Assembly (NCBI GenBank): GCA_037176845.1
Contig: JAYKXP010000011.1
Location: forward strand, 682,001 to 746,000
Reading direction: 5' to 3'
Source: Paramarasmius palmivorus
Lineage: Eukaryota; Basidiomycota; Agaricomycetes; Agaricales; Marasmiaceae
Length of the DNA: 64,000 nt
Part shown: positions 32,262 to 43,191 of the stretch, piece after piece
Layout: every line of letters begins with the position of its first letter
How positions within the stretch are numbered: the first letter of the stretch is position 1
Notes under the pieces: generated by a model
The model's database searches: none
Seen by the model: only the letters and a program-made list of their open reading frames with translations
Told to the model about the DNA's origin: nothing
Made by a program: the position numbers and the translations under genes

Positions 32262-33844
32262 CTAATAAGAACTATACCGTTCATATCTGGGCTCGTAGCA
32301 AGGGCAGTAGTCAGCTTCGTCTGAACAGATGCACTCTATCTCTGCGCTAGCGACAGACAGGGAATCCGCATCAGAAAACTCCGAATCGGAGTCCTGATAC
32401 ACGGTATGTCGGACATCCATCCACTCGGTAGCAGAAACACGGTGCCAATACCAATGAATGTTACACTCCGGAAAAGGAGAGTACACGAGGCTACGTTCCT
32501 GAGGAACGTTGATCATGTAGACGTGCTGAAGGGTAGGAGTCTGGGCAAGCAACTGGTTGAGAGCATCAACGTAAAGAGTGTTGAACCAAGTAGTGCTGTG
32601 CTCCCATGATAGGATTAGGGTGTCGAGGTTGGGTAGAATGACTGAGCGAAGGAAATCAGGGCCAACATGACCCCAATAATCCCTATCAACAATCCGGAAC
32701 GACGACAGGCGTGGTAGTTTGATTGGCTTCTGCAAAAGCAACGTGGGCTTGGCCAATTTGATGCCTGGTGTGTTTTGCCACGTTGCCGAGCCAGAGTCTA
32801 GGCCACTGACAAGGGTCACCGAGACCGACGGAACGTCCAAAGCGGCCTGGAGAATGCATAGAACAGTTCGGCTACTGCCTCGAATGTGGAGGTGTTGGAG
32901 AGTAGGAGGTAGCCGAGCTGTATGGTTGAGGTCGGGTGTCTCCCATGCATCAGCCGCAGCAAGGAAGAGTGTTTGGAGTGGAATGGCGGCAGATTTAAGG
33001 GCACCTAACAATGTTTCAAGCGACGTCACTGGGCACAGATGCAATGCCGTCATGCATGCTGTCCATGACTGCAAGTCAACAGCAGGAAACAAATGCATTG
33101 CCGTAGCCCCAACATATGAGGGACCGAGAAAGGTGAAGGTCTGCCATGGTTTAGACCTGAGCATGTCAATGGAGGAGCAAGGAGAAAGTGGAAGCGTCGA
33201 TGGAGCCGAAGGACTGATGTCGCCTCGATCCACGAGTTCGATGGTGACTTCAAGTGGGCGGGCTGCCGAGAGATGAAGGAGTCGTGAAATCCGCACAGAA
33301 AGAATAGGCTGGTGATCACCACAAGTGATGTGCCGGCGAAGGAGAATGGTGCTGAATAGCTGAGGTTGACTGTACACGATGGCATGAAACCTCTTGGAGA
33401 GCCGAGCGACAACGGTAACTTGAGGACAATAAATGTCGGGTGCTGGGCTACTGCGATGGGAGAAGTCATCGATCTCCACTTCGGGGGTCGCATACTTCAC
33501 TATATGGGTGATGATCTCTGGAGGGGTACGACAGAATGGTGAGAGATATCCTCGAAGAAATTGCCGGTAGCGACGAAGTGCTTCCCGTAGTCGAGTGTAT
33601 TCTGCGCCGTCCAAATCCCCGAAGTCGTGAGCATCTTTCAGCCATGTTGTGAAAGGATATGATTTTTCGAGGTAGTGAAGGACGATTGCCTGGGTGGTTG
33701 TGTGGTTGCTAAGGTCGATCCTACGAAAGTAAAGGCTTAATCACAGCAGGAAGAAAAACTAAAAAGAAGATACCTGGGGAGCCCTGGCAATGTTTCTACC
33801 AGGTGGACAAGAAAATTGGTACTCGGAATCATGGTGGTAGACAT
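32262..33844 (-). CDS. F-box protein carried inside the KDZ element
   Basis: Two exons (33844-33774 and 33720-32262), 509 residues. The N-terminus MSTTMIPSTNFLVHLVETLP leads to a helical segment and the F-box core (YLSPFCRTPPEIITHIVKYA, with VVARLSKRFHAIVYSQPQLF as the second half). An LRR-like region follows (LPPTLQHLHIRGSSRTVL, FLRSVILPNLDTLILSWEHS). It ends in a cysteine-rich tail, CICSDEADYCPCYEPRY. It has no N-terminal membrane helix and is not a close relative of the four membrane-anchored F-box genes in this window. It is probably an SCF substrate receptor. Position between the terminal repeats makes it cargo or a captured host gene. Confidence 0.7.
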
Positions 33845-33943
33845 GAGAGACTGCGTATGGGTGCGGGTCACTCAGCAGCGGACAGAATAGGTAGAGGAAG
33901 GAGCGGGGCTGTTAGGAATCAAGACAAGTCAGGAGAAGCACAC

Positions 33944-34022
33944 GCGCTCGTGGTGTAGTGGTACACACCATGACATTGTGATGTGCTTTGTTATGGTGTC
34001 AGGTTCAATCCCTGGCGAGCGC
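33944..34022 (+). tRNA. tRNA-His-like gene (anticodon GTG likely), atypical loop
   Basis: The acceptor stem is perfect over seven pairs (GCGCTCG with CGAGCGC), and the next base, A, suits the discriminator. The A box TGGTGTAGTGG and B box GGTTCAATCCC match Pol III promoter consensus. The D stem is GTGT/ACAC, and the T arm is TCAGG-TTCAATC-CCTGG. The anticodon stem TGACA/TGTTA encloses TTGTGATGTGCTT. This reads TT-GTG-A with a 6-nt insertion that could be a very short intron after position 37. There is no T run after the tRNA. The first one lies beyond the hairpin that follows, so both parts are predicted to be in one Pol III transcript. The location inside a transposon suggests a captured or decoy tRNA. 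Confidence 0.7.
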
Positions 34023-34024
34023 AT

Positions 34025-34099
34025 GGCCCTCCCGCCGCGTCGAGTGTCTGAAACCTCAAGTAGGGAGTACGACACTCGACGCTGGCGGGGGGCCTTTTT
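34025..34099 (+). ncRNA. Long hairpin fused to the tRNA-like gene, ending in a Pol III terminator
   Basis: The 5' arm 34025-34048 and 3' arm 34071-34094 pair over 23 bp with one single-base bulge on each strand. The inner 12 pairs (GCGTCGAGTGTC with GACACTCGACGC) are perfect, and the loop is 22 nt. TTTTT follows directly at 34095-34099. The hairpin begins two bases after the tRNA-like discriminator. A tRNA head, a miRNA-sized stem and a T5 terminator resemble tRNA-fused hairpin precursors of Pol III microRNA-like loci. Small-RNA production is inference. It could also be a structural trailer. Confidence 0.6.
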
Positions 34100-34139
34100 G
34101 TTGTATCCTGGTAAGTTAGAACACAGTATAGGAGGAGAT

Positions 34140-35350
34140 AGAATAAGTGATTTGCATGTGCTCCATGGCTTGCACAACTAAGGTCTACAACTGCAGATAG
34201 TTCTCCAGAACTGCGTGAAAATCCACGCTTAGGAAGCTGTGTATTCGGTGTATGTTGGTCTTAAATGGAACGCAGAGACTGGTGTGTTGTCGAGTGGTGG
34301 AGGAGTTGTGGAGAACTGCACCGATTGCTTAGCCTGAAGGATGGTGCTAGAGAACCGTGGCCAACCTTGTACACGAGACTCAGTTCTCCAGAACCGTGGG
34401 TCGCGTACCGTACAGTTCTCATGAACCGCGCCTAAGTTCAGAGGCTGAGCATGGTTCTACAGAACCGTGCAAAGTCAGAGGTCCGAAGCTGGGGTTTACT
34501 TGTGTTCTATGATGAATCTGAGCTGAATACGACATTCGCGAAAATATCGTACTCACAGTTGTCGGGAACCGTACCACCTGTTCAACTCGGAGGGCAGTGC
34601 TAGAGAACTGTGGCTGTTCTTCTAGGCCTGACATAGTTCTACAGAACCGTGGGCCATATCTTGTTTTGGGGGTCATAGAGTTGCATGTCGTGGGATTGGT
34701 TGATCGAATATATGACGTTTCCTCGGACAAAGTCAGCGACCTGTCATGGTTCTACAGAACCGTACTCAATGTCTGAATGTGAGTACGGTTCTCAGGAACT
34801 GCGGCAGGTGTTGGAACCAAGGGACGGTTCTGGAGAACCGTGGCTGGGAATGGGGCGAAGTGTTGGTAGACGTGATCTCTACGGTGAATGGTCAGCCAAA
34901 TACAACAAGATCTATCATGGACGACTCACAGTTGTAGAGAACTGTACCAGCTCCTCCACTCAGACGACGGTTCTACAGAACCGTATCCGTCCTCTGAGAC
35001 CTAGCACAGTTCTGCAGAACTGTGGCCCATATTAGTTTCGGAGATCGGAGAGCGATATATACGAGCTTTGAGGGTGCAAATAAGAGAGTGGTCGATAGCC
35101 GAGGTGATTTCGTACTCACAGTTGTAGAGAACCGTACCGCCTTCGTGACCAGGGAGGTAGTTCTGGAGAACCGTCCGCGTCAGTGACGGTTTCATAGAAC
35201 TGTCCTCCTAGACCTGATCTTCGAGCAAATGGTCATGAGAATCGACTCTTAAATGTGATAACTGCTAACATACCTGAGCCAGAGTGACCTTACATTGCTG
35301 AGGAATGACAGTTGTCAAGAACCGCAGTGAGCGACTCATGGTTGATCACA
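34140..35350. repeat. Right subterminal palindrome array
   Basis: Mirror of the left array. The palindromes inside the terminal repeat are the inverted counterparts of the left ones. A few additional degenerate copies lie inward at about 34195, 34306 and 34350. Confidence 0.75.
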
Positions 35351-35511
35351 GTTCCTTGGAACCGTCCGCGTGATCTTAAGTCATCAAATCGTACAAGCGC
35401 CCACAAAAATATTTTATTTATTTGTCTCTACGTTATTGCTGGGGGTTCAATGCGTGAGAATGTGGGCAGGCCCACATTTTTTTTCCTCAAGTGCTCACAT
35501 GTATTTGTGGG
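34385..35511. repeat. Right terminal inverted repeat of the KDZ element
   Basis: Inverted copy of 17599-18724, ending CATGTATTTGTGGG. A handful of substitutions separate the two copies over about 1.13 kb. Confidence 0.9.
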
Positions 35512-35957
35512 TAAAAGATAAGTCGTCTATCCGGAGAACTCACTACTATCATACTTCTATTTTGCAGCCTTAAATGAATAAAAAGAACGCAGAACAAGTC
35601 GAAAAAAGTACATCAGTCCACAAAGAAAATAAAGTTGCTCTACTGCGACTGCCTACACCTCCAAAAGAAAAAAGAAAACCGGAATAGTTGGAGGCGTAGT
35701 AAAACATAAGAGTACTCTACCGTCAGGACGTAAAGCATGTACGCTGAGATATAGGATAAGTACTTATAGTGAAGATACGTGTAGCTCGGTGTTCTGGTCC
35801 CTCCATCCCGTTCCGTTTTAAACATACACAGAAAGCGCTCTTCGTCAATCTGGCCCAGAGGAAAGGAAAGAAGAAATAGGTACTTTTTGTACAGTATGAT
35901 CCCAACTGCCTGCTCTGTGCAAGGTAAACTCCAAACTCAACCCCACTAGTCGATTCG
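35512..35957. other. Right flank of the KDZ element
   Basis: AT-rich, no gene. It is the downstream side of the minus-strand glycosyltransferase and probably contains its 3' untranslated region. Confidence 0.35.
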
Positions 35958-38485
35958 TTACCAATCGATCCATTCTCCATACATGTTAGGTCTTTCTCCT
36001 CTGATATAGCCTTCAAACGTCCTCTTCAGAACCGTCGACCAATCCAAATCCCGCTTGTCCTCAACAACATCGTCCAGGAGGTCCCCAGGAGGTCCTGCTA
36101 CTCGTTCTTGACCTTGTCCACCCGCATTAGGAGGTGAACCTGCTTCGGCTTGACTCTTCAGGGACGCTCGAGCCATCCTCTCACCGGCAATGAAGCGGGG
36201 GCCGAGATCAGGCCAATTGCGTGTCGGGTCAAAGGGCTTCCACCTTTAAAAAAAGAAAACCACAAATAGGTCAACACCAAGAACACGAATTTTCAGTCAT
36301 TCACTCACCAGAAATTATGGAAATGATACGAATACGCGCCCTTGAAGAACCCATGGAACCCAAGAGTCTGCGGTGCAGCACTACTCTGTAATGGTGTATC
36401 GAAGAACTCGGCGAACCTACGGTCAAAAAAAGTTCAACACGTCAACCAACGGTCTTTCTTCACCGACTAACGTAAGCACTCACTCTGAGAAATAAGGCTG
36501 AGGGGGTCGATCCCTCTGGTAGTACTCTGTATTCAACCACGCCGAATCAAACAGCGCATCGGGCAACCTCAACAGCAGTCCCTCCAAATACGAGTCCGCT
36601 AGGTACCTCGAAACCGTCATTGGATGGAAATCCAGCCCATTCTTCAACGCTGTTCGGAAGAGGAAGCTACCCAACGCAGAACCCTTGTTCATCCGAAGCA
36701 CTGCTGTGTTGTACTTTTCCAACCGTGACCAACGGTACGCAAACGCACCCTTCCAACCCCAAAGTTCCTCCCAGTCTCGTAGGAAAATCGTGTCGGCATC
36801 GAGGTAGATGCCACCGAATCGGTGACACAAGACAAAGCGCGCCATATCCGATAGAATGACCGACAACCTATCATACGTCGACGAGGACTTGGAACCTGTC
36901 CTATTCAACATATCGTCATCCTCCTTCTTTGTCGATGTCGTCGTCGAGTTGCCCTCCTCGCCTTCTTCTTCAACCTCTGAAGACGTCTCTGCCTCCTTTT
37001 GCTTCACATTGATGATATGACCACCAGAGTTGAACAACGAGTCTTGTAACGCTCTCCACTCGTTCTTAATTTCAGGTACGCCATCCAGCTGTTCTGTCGT
37101 ATTCCAAAGCTTAAACTTGATCACGTCCTTGAACCTAGGATGTAGGAACGGAGCGGCCCAAGGACTCGATTTTAACGACTCGAACATGTCCGTTAGCGCA
37201 TTGGGATTAGGAACGGCGGCGGCTGGGCCTGGATTAATCCATAACCAGAACTGGGGCCGACAGACGGGAGAGTCGGCTGGAAACTCGTGGAGGTGGATGC
37301 CGGTGTTCTGCGTGAAGAGGAAAGATAAGAGTGCGAGATAAGGTTTATCGGTGAAGGGTCCTGTCCAGAACATGTGGTACAAACGGGGGTTGTCGGGGTC
37401 ACATGGTTCGGGGAGTTCGCTGTTAGGTCGATGTCCAAGAGGTGGCGGTAATTGAAGGGCAGGTTCCCAGTCGGCACCCCGCTTAGGAGTAAGACCCGTA
37501 TTGGGATCCATGTCCTCGCCTGTTAGCATTGGTTTTGGTATGGGCGGGGGTATAACGACAGGCTGGTCTGCTTCGGGTTCGGCCGTCGTAGTGTTTGCAA
37601 GTTCCATGTAGATGTACTTCCAATCATCCATATTGCCTCTTCGTGATCGTTGACCATTATCCAAACCACCACCTAGTCTCAGCACTTCTAAACAGTCACG
37701 GACGTACTATTATGAATGAACACGGTGAGCTGGTGCTGGACGCGTAGCAATAAGTCTTACCTTTCCAGCCGAAAAGTCACAGTGTTTCATGATAACATCC
37801 ATGTCGGCAACACTGCCTGGAACTGGGCGCGGTGGGTACGCGACATGAGGCGGTACACTTTGAATGTCGAGGTAGACTCTTTTGGGACCAACGCCTATGC
37901 AATCCGTGTCTGCCTCTATTGAGATACCTGCTGACTCGACAGGTCTGTATTTCGAGGGGGTCAACGATGACCTAGGCCTAGCCGGTAGAGCTGGATTTCT
38001 AGGTGAACTTGTAAGGCCAATCTGCTTCGGTACTGCGGGAAGAAAACAATATCAGAATTGTGCCATCGAAGTTGATGGTAAAAACACGTACTGCTATGCC
38101 GCGAAGGATAATGACCACTCTCAATCTCCCAATTCCATATCCTCTGCAAGTCTTCCCGCCGGTAGACTAATGTTGGAGGATCTCCTACTGGTGTCCACGA
38201 TTCTGACCATTCCGGTGCTCCTACATTTCTCGAAAAAAGCATAACCGTCGCGACCATCGCCATGCATGCCAAGCATATCAGCAATGGTGTACGCTTCCTT
38301 CCTATTAATCTCGGTATTCGAACATGGGTGTATCTTGAGGGGATGTTTGGAACAATAACGCGCAGCCTTCTATTGCGAACGCCTGGAATGGGTACATAGA
38401 TTGATTTTGTCCATGACCGCTGGGATCTATGGCCGAGTTTTTCGTAGACTGCTGAATGGGTGGGCAGGGCCACACTGGGGGACAT
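35958..38485 (-). CDS. Type II membrane glycosyltransferase with DXD motif (GT32-like)
   Basis: Golgi-type enzyme expected to move a sugar from a nucleotide donor to a glycan. Exons 38485-38092, 38032-37761, 37706-36484, 36416-36309 and 36243-35958 join in frame to 760 residues. A short basic cytosolic tail is followed by a signal anchor at about residues 65-85 (PLLICLACMAMVATVMLFS). The lumenal part holds RLYHMFWTGPFTDKPYLALL, then MARFVLCHRFGGIYLDADTI with the metal-binding DAD. WEELWGWKGAFAYRWS follows, and a C-terminal GFHGFFKGAYSYHFHNFWW block, as in DXD sugar transferases related to Och1/alpha-1,4-GalT. An acidic Glu/Ser/Thr insertion sits before the DXD core. Donor and acceptor cannot be told from sequence. 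Confidence 0.8.
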
Positions 38486-40415
38486 GGATTGCTGGTCGTA
38501 GTGCCGTTGAGCCGTAGAGTCGTCTTGCTGAGAAAATAGTGAAGAGCGTAGAGTAATAATAGCTGTAAAAGTACGTGGAATGTGGCTGTGCTACCGCCTC
38601 GAGATATCTGCCAGCGCGGAGTTCTCATAAGCCCCTTGGTGTCGTGTCTCCCGATACTAGTTCAAACGTTCAAGCAGCGCTGATGGTGGTACAAATCTCA
38701 TCAAAACGGCCTTGGCTTCTGATACTACACTGATTGCAGGACTGCTACAGGCCCAGCATTGAACAATTTTTTCTCTGGCAGATCGTAGTACTCCCACGGA
38801 CCGGATTCTTCTCGAATATCCGCGTACCGGCGTGCACCCCGTTGCTCTTAGCGAAACGGTCGTGAGGGCAGAAAAAATTGGAATCGACGTCATAACCGAA
38901 TATAAGGCCGTCGTGAAAGCAACCCTGAGCGTCCTATGAGCGTCCCGGAGACTATTTCCAGTGCACAGCACGCAAATCCTTACGCCACTCTGGCTCGAAA
39001 ACGTTGTTGGAAGTATATCGTTCGACAGATAAACAATATTACAAGCCATTGTAGCGTTCAAGGCTCCCTACGGAGGTCGGTCCTGCTAAGGCGAATAGCT
39101 ACTACCGGCAACTCCAGTTCTGGAAGACATTGACACGTCAGTTAGCCGCACAATAACCTTCAAGCATAAGGGATGCTTACATACTCTCAGCGACACCATA
39201 ACCTCCGTCTCTACATGCAATCTGGAACATGTCAAGGCAAGTGGAGCGTACGGCGGGTAAAGCCGCTACTCGCCTGTCTCAAGTCTCCTGGGGTGCTTCT
39301 TGCGTAAGAAAGTAGACCAAAAAAGCAAGATTGGGTGGCGCTGGCAAGCGAATGAATTCCAACTGACAAACTTCAGTTGAACAGAAGGATCATATCGCGA
39401 ACGGTTATAGCAGACTTACTCTTTCCAACTCCCACTAGAGCGGCGACGCCGATTTGGCGTGCAGAATGCAAAAGGTTTCACGACGACCGAAGGGTTTTGT
39501 GAGGGCATACTGTCTGCACTCCTAAGCCATAGGCATGTTGAACCATCTTGCGTGTTGGAACCTTGAACGATGATATTCTGGGCAACACATTGATTGCCTG
39601 CGACTAGAACGAGCATGATGAATTTCAAAGAACTAGACGTTCTGAGCCCTGAATCGATCGCACAGCAACGTAGTCCGCATGGAATCTGTATGCACGAAAG
39701 AATGGGTGACATCTCTTGTGTTCATGATCGTGAGAGCATACCTGATTCCGCCAGCCTACAAACGTAGTTGACACGCGAAAAAGATACCGCAATGGCCTCG
39801 CTTGAACGATCTCAACGGTTAAATATCGTCAAGCACTTTGCAGGTAGAACTGTTAGCACCAGCCGTCGGGTGTTGAATTCGTTTATGGTTGGAAATATGC
39901 GTGCAAAGCGAGGTATAGGTATAGGCCCCTAAAGCAGAGCGTTCTCGGGTTCCAAAGGTTATAGAAGTTAGGAAGTCCCTTTAAAGACGTTTCCCGAAAC
40001 TCAGGTCCTAATCAGCAGAGTAAGCCTCCGAGTTTGAACTTTGGGCAATGTTGCGTTGATACATACCCAGCCAGAATATTGATCTATTCGCTATCGTTGA
40101 CTGTGTTCTCATGACTTGTGATACCGAGATTCCAGTGCTTCTGGGGTGGTGAAATCGCGTTTGAGAGATACGATACGTGAGATCATGGTGGTTTGAGGTT
40201 AAGCGTACATTCGGGCCCGAGTAACGGTTTCACCGCTCTTGTCATACACGCGTTTCTCGTCGCCCCATAGCTAGCGCGTTTCGTGCTCAGCTGGTAAATC
40301 TCCAACAAGGGCCAGCATAAAAGGTGTCTATTAACAGAGAATTCCAGCCCAAGAAGTGAAATACTACATAAAAACACCCTGGATAATTATACACGTTCAT
40401 TTACGACTTCTACGC
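38486..40415. other. 1.9 kb without a recognised gene
   Basis: Minus-strand frames 38657-39061 and 39416-39712 have plausible splice-like borders between them. The second contains a hydrophobic stretch (FIMLVLVAGNQCVAQ) that might be a signal peptide of a small secreted protein, but no full exon chain could be assembled. The 5' side is the glycosyltransferase promoter. Confidence 0.3.
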
Positions 40416-42096
40416 TCATGCCTGCTTTCTCTGCAAACTTTTGGGCAACTCTTTCACCCAAGGAAGGAAGTCTCGTCCTTGCATGTATGGTCGTAGTACC
40501 TCCGGGATGCGCACGCCCTAGTAAAAGTAAGCACCATGAGTTTCAGGGGAAACAACAAAGACCTTACATCCGGTGTCTGATAGTTCTCCACGAGGCAGCA
40601 AAGTGCACGTTCGGTTGCACATAGAGTACCGTTCAACATGTGGCAGTAAACTTTACGCGCCTGGTCTTTGGTCTTCAAACCACATCGAACCTCTAACCTT
40701 CGTGCCTCTGTCACACCCATCATCAGTTTCAGTACACTAAACAACGATACAAGAACGTGTGACTCACGGTAATCCGTGCAATTCGAACACGACACCAACT
40801 CCTTATGCGCCTTCTGGAACGGGAACCACGCCTCCAGATCATACTTCATCGCCGCAGCCAAATTCAACGCGCCCGAAACGATTCCAACGACTTGATATCT
40901 CAACCCCAAGCTCTGATAAAACTCTTCACTGTTCACAATCATACTCTCCAACGTCTCCCAGCTCTTCTCCGGATCATCAACGATGAACTGCTCGACCTTT
41001 TCGAACTGGTGGACACGGAAGATACCCCACATATCTCTACCAGCCGAACCTGCTTCTTTACGGAAGCAAGTCGAGTAACCGGCGTATTTGATGGGGAGTT
41101 GACTCTTTTCTAGCCATTCGTCGGCGTGGAAGGCCGAGATGGGCTGTTCCGAGGTTGCAATGAGGTATTTTTCATCTTCCGAGGCGATGACCTAGAAGAC
41201 AAATCTTTAGCACTACAGTACTGAACGGAAGTTTAAACTCATACCTTGTACAACTCCTCATCGAATTGATCAAGCTGAGCGGTCTTGCCCATCCAATCCT
41301 TGTTCATCATGAACGGTGGTTGTATCTTCTTGTATCCCTTTTTACGAAGGAAGTCGAGACCGTACGAGATAAGGGCTTGATTGAGGTCGATACCGTCGTT
41401 GGTCAAGTAGTAACCTCGGTGACCTGCAATTTTCGCGCCTCGGTCGAGATCCATCGCATCGAGCCTTAAGAGGACTTCATGATGGGGCATGATACCCTCT
41501 CGGACTGGTGGTTCATCTGCTTCGTCCTTTGGATGCCAAGTACGGAGTATCGCGTTCTCATCCTACAATGAAGATCGTATGAGTGTGACGAAACAATGAA
41601 AATGATGACGATGCTCACCTCAGTCAAACTGACGGGCACATTCTTGCCTACGATGTTTCCGACTGTGCTGGCCTTCTTCCTCATTTCCGCCTCAAAGTCT
41701 TTGGCTTCTTTTCGCTTTGCTTCTACTTGGGCATCGAGATCCTTCTTCTTAGCGACAAGATCATCCGCTGGTTCTTTTGCCTGTTTATTCGACGATCAGT
41801 CCACGCGATAACAAGGCAAATATCTGTAAAACATCCCTTTTTCTTCGCCGAAATCTCTTTCTGTACTGCGTTTACTTGCTTGCTGAGATTATTCGCGTCG
41901 AAATCCACTAGTAAACCAGACAGTGAGCGGATTTCAATACCACCAAATCCAAAAACGCACTCTTCACCCATTCAGCGTACATGGCAATGATCTCGTCCAC
42001 GAGCTCTACCGAATGCCCTCTCTTTCTCTGCGACTCTCTAATCTCCTCCGCATTTCCTCCTTTATTGTCGATAAAATGCAAGATATCCAAAGTCAT
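40416..42096 (-). CDS. SES1: Cytosolic seryl-tRNA synthetase
   Basis: Class II aminoacyl-tRNA synthetase that charges tRNA-Ser. The start [15 protein letters not shown] and the N-terminal tRNA-binding coiled coil ([51 protein letters not shown]) are followed by the catalytic core. That core has [20 protein letters not shown], motif 2 ([20 protein letters not shown]) and HQFEKVEQF. Motif 3 is [20 protein letters not shown], and the C-terminus is [14 protein letters not shown]. At least six introns of about 50-60 bp are needed. One junction, ISAKKK to AKEPADD (intron 41836-41781), has GG instead of GT at the donor. The gene is divergent from the acidic-protein gene, with 292 bp between start codons, so a shared promoter is likely. 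All core motifs are intact. Confidence 0.93.
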
Positions 42097-42388
42097 TTCT
42101 TGTCTATTTCTCGAAGACTTTCAAGTGTGAGAGGTATAAAAAAAGGTGTTTTGGTATATCGGGGAATGTGCTGGCAGAAGAATCAATTTTCTGCTCGAGT
42201 CAGAATTTTTCACGTCGACTCCCATCGATAGGCGCGCGTCTTGGGTTAGGTTAGGGTCAATCACGTAAATCAGCCACGTGTGTACACAGCCGTAAACATC
42301 TCGATTTGGGTGGTCCTAATCGGTTACCCCACCACGTCGCGACTTGCTTCGTCCCATCACCTTCTCCGCCCCAGTCTACGCGTTTACA

Positions 42389-43191
42389 ATGTTCGGTCTC
42401 GTCAGGCGTATCTCAAACTCTTTTATTCCTCGTCCAGATAGGCCTTGGGAAGAAGATGGTACGTTACATAAGATGCTTTGGGGAATTTCATCGATACTGA
42501 ATTTTTGTTGAATTTTTTCGTTGGGGTTTTTTTCTCGGATCTTGTCGCGTTTGTCGTGCCTCGATTTTCTCTACTTGTCGCTCTCATTTTTTGGATATTT
42601 TCTGGTTTAGCAACTTCCAATGCACCAAAGATTGGACGAAAACGCAGACGAAGTATGACGGACAGAGAGCAAGACGCTCCGATGGATGGGTCGAGTAAGA
42701 AGAAGGTTAGGGGCGATACCCCAGTGGTTACCGCTACAGATGGAGAAGGATCTACTCCAGCACCACAACCGGAGACTGAGGCGGTGAAGGAGGTGACAAA
42801 AGGGGTGAAGGGTGTCGAGTTGGAGGATAAGGACAAGGTTGAACCAGAGAGCGTTCCCTTACCAGATGAGGTTGCCGGGGAACTCGATTCATCATCCATC
42901 GCATCGACTCCCCCACCTGAAAGCGAAGCGACCAAGGTCGAAGAAGTTGCCGCCGTCGCTAACGCCGATGCTGTCGCTACCGAAGCTGCCGAGACGGACA
43001 CAGTCACTGAGCCACAGGCGAAGGATGCAGTTGAGGAAAAGGAAGATGTTGCCACTGCAACAGTATCAGGAACAGAGGCACCAACGACAGAGGCTTCCGT
43101 AGTCGAAGAATCCTCGGAAAAAGCAGAGCAGTTATCGTCTACGGCCGGTGACGCTGAAACTAAGCAAGCCCCTACGGACTCACAGACTTAG
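42389..43191 (+). CDS. Acidic, intrinsically disordered protein of unknown function
   Basis: Two exons (42389-42458 and 42611-43191) with a 152-bp intron, 216 residues. The N-terminus MFGLVRRISNSFIPRPDRPW is basic and followed by GRKRRRSM, a nuclear-localisation-like motif. The remainder is Glu/Ala/Val/Thr-rich without predicted fold (repeated EVAAVANADAVATEAAE-type sequence). The longer frame that starts in the intron at 42478 was rejected because the spliced product has a clean start and splice sites. No family was recognised. Confidence 0.65.

Larger units (their letters stand above)
17599..35511. mobile_element. KDZ (Kyakuja-Dileera-Zisupton) giant DNA transposon, about 17.9 kb
   Basis: The unit is bounded by two inverted copies of about 1.13 kb (17599-18724 and 34385-35511) with only a few differences, for example at about 18429 and in the AACTCAGG/AACTTAGG pair near the inner ends. 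It contains a gene with the CxC cysteine clusters and the RNase-H-like transposase core of the KDZ class, which is known for very large elements in basidiomycetes. The outer ends read CCCACAAATACATGTGAGC. Flanks are GAAAAT on the left and TAAAAG on the right, so no clean target-site duplication is visible. Cargo comprises a viroplasmin-like gene, three genes of unknown function, a 45-residue ORF, an F-box gene and a tRNA-hairpin unit. Near-identity of the ends implies a recent insertion, although the transposase has one frameshift. Confidence 0.85.

Noticed and set aside
17599..35511. TET/JBP dioxygenase cargo, known from some KDZ elements
   Set aside because: No HxD...H iron-binding pattern in a suitable context was found in the cargo genes.
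39416..39712. P-loop-like GVAALVGVGKS in an alternative minus frame, suggesting an NTPase/NLR
   Set aside because: The spacing does not fit G-x4-GK[ST], and no Walker B or neighbouring exons were found.
42478..43191. Long ORF starting inside the intron of the acidic protein gene
   Set aside because: Hydrophobic start is intron translation. The spliced model from 42389 has a better start and clean splice sites.
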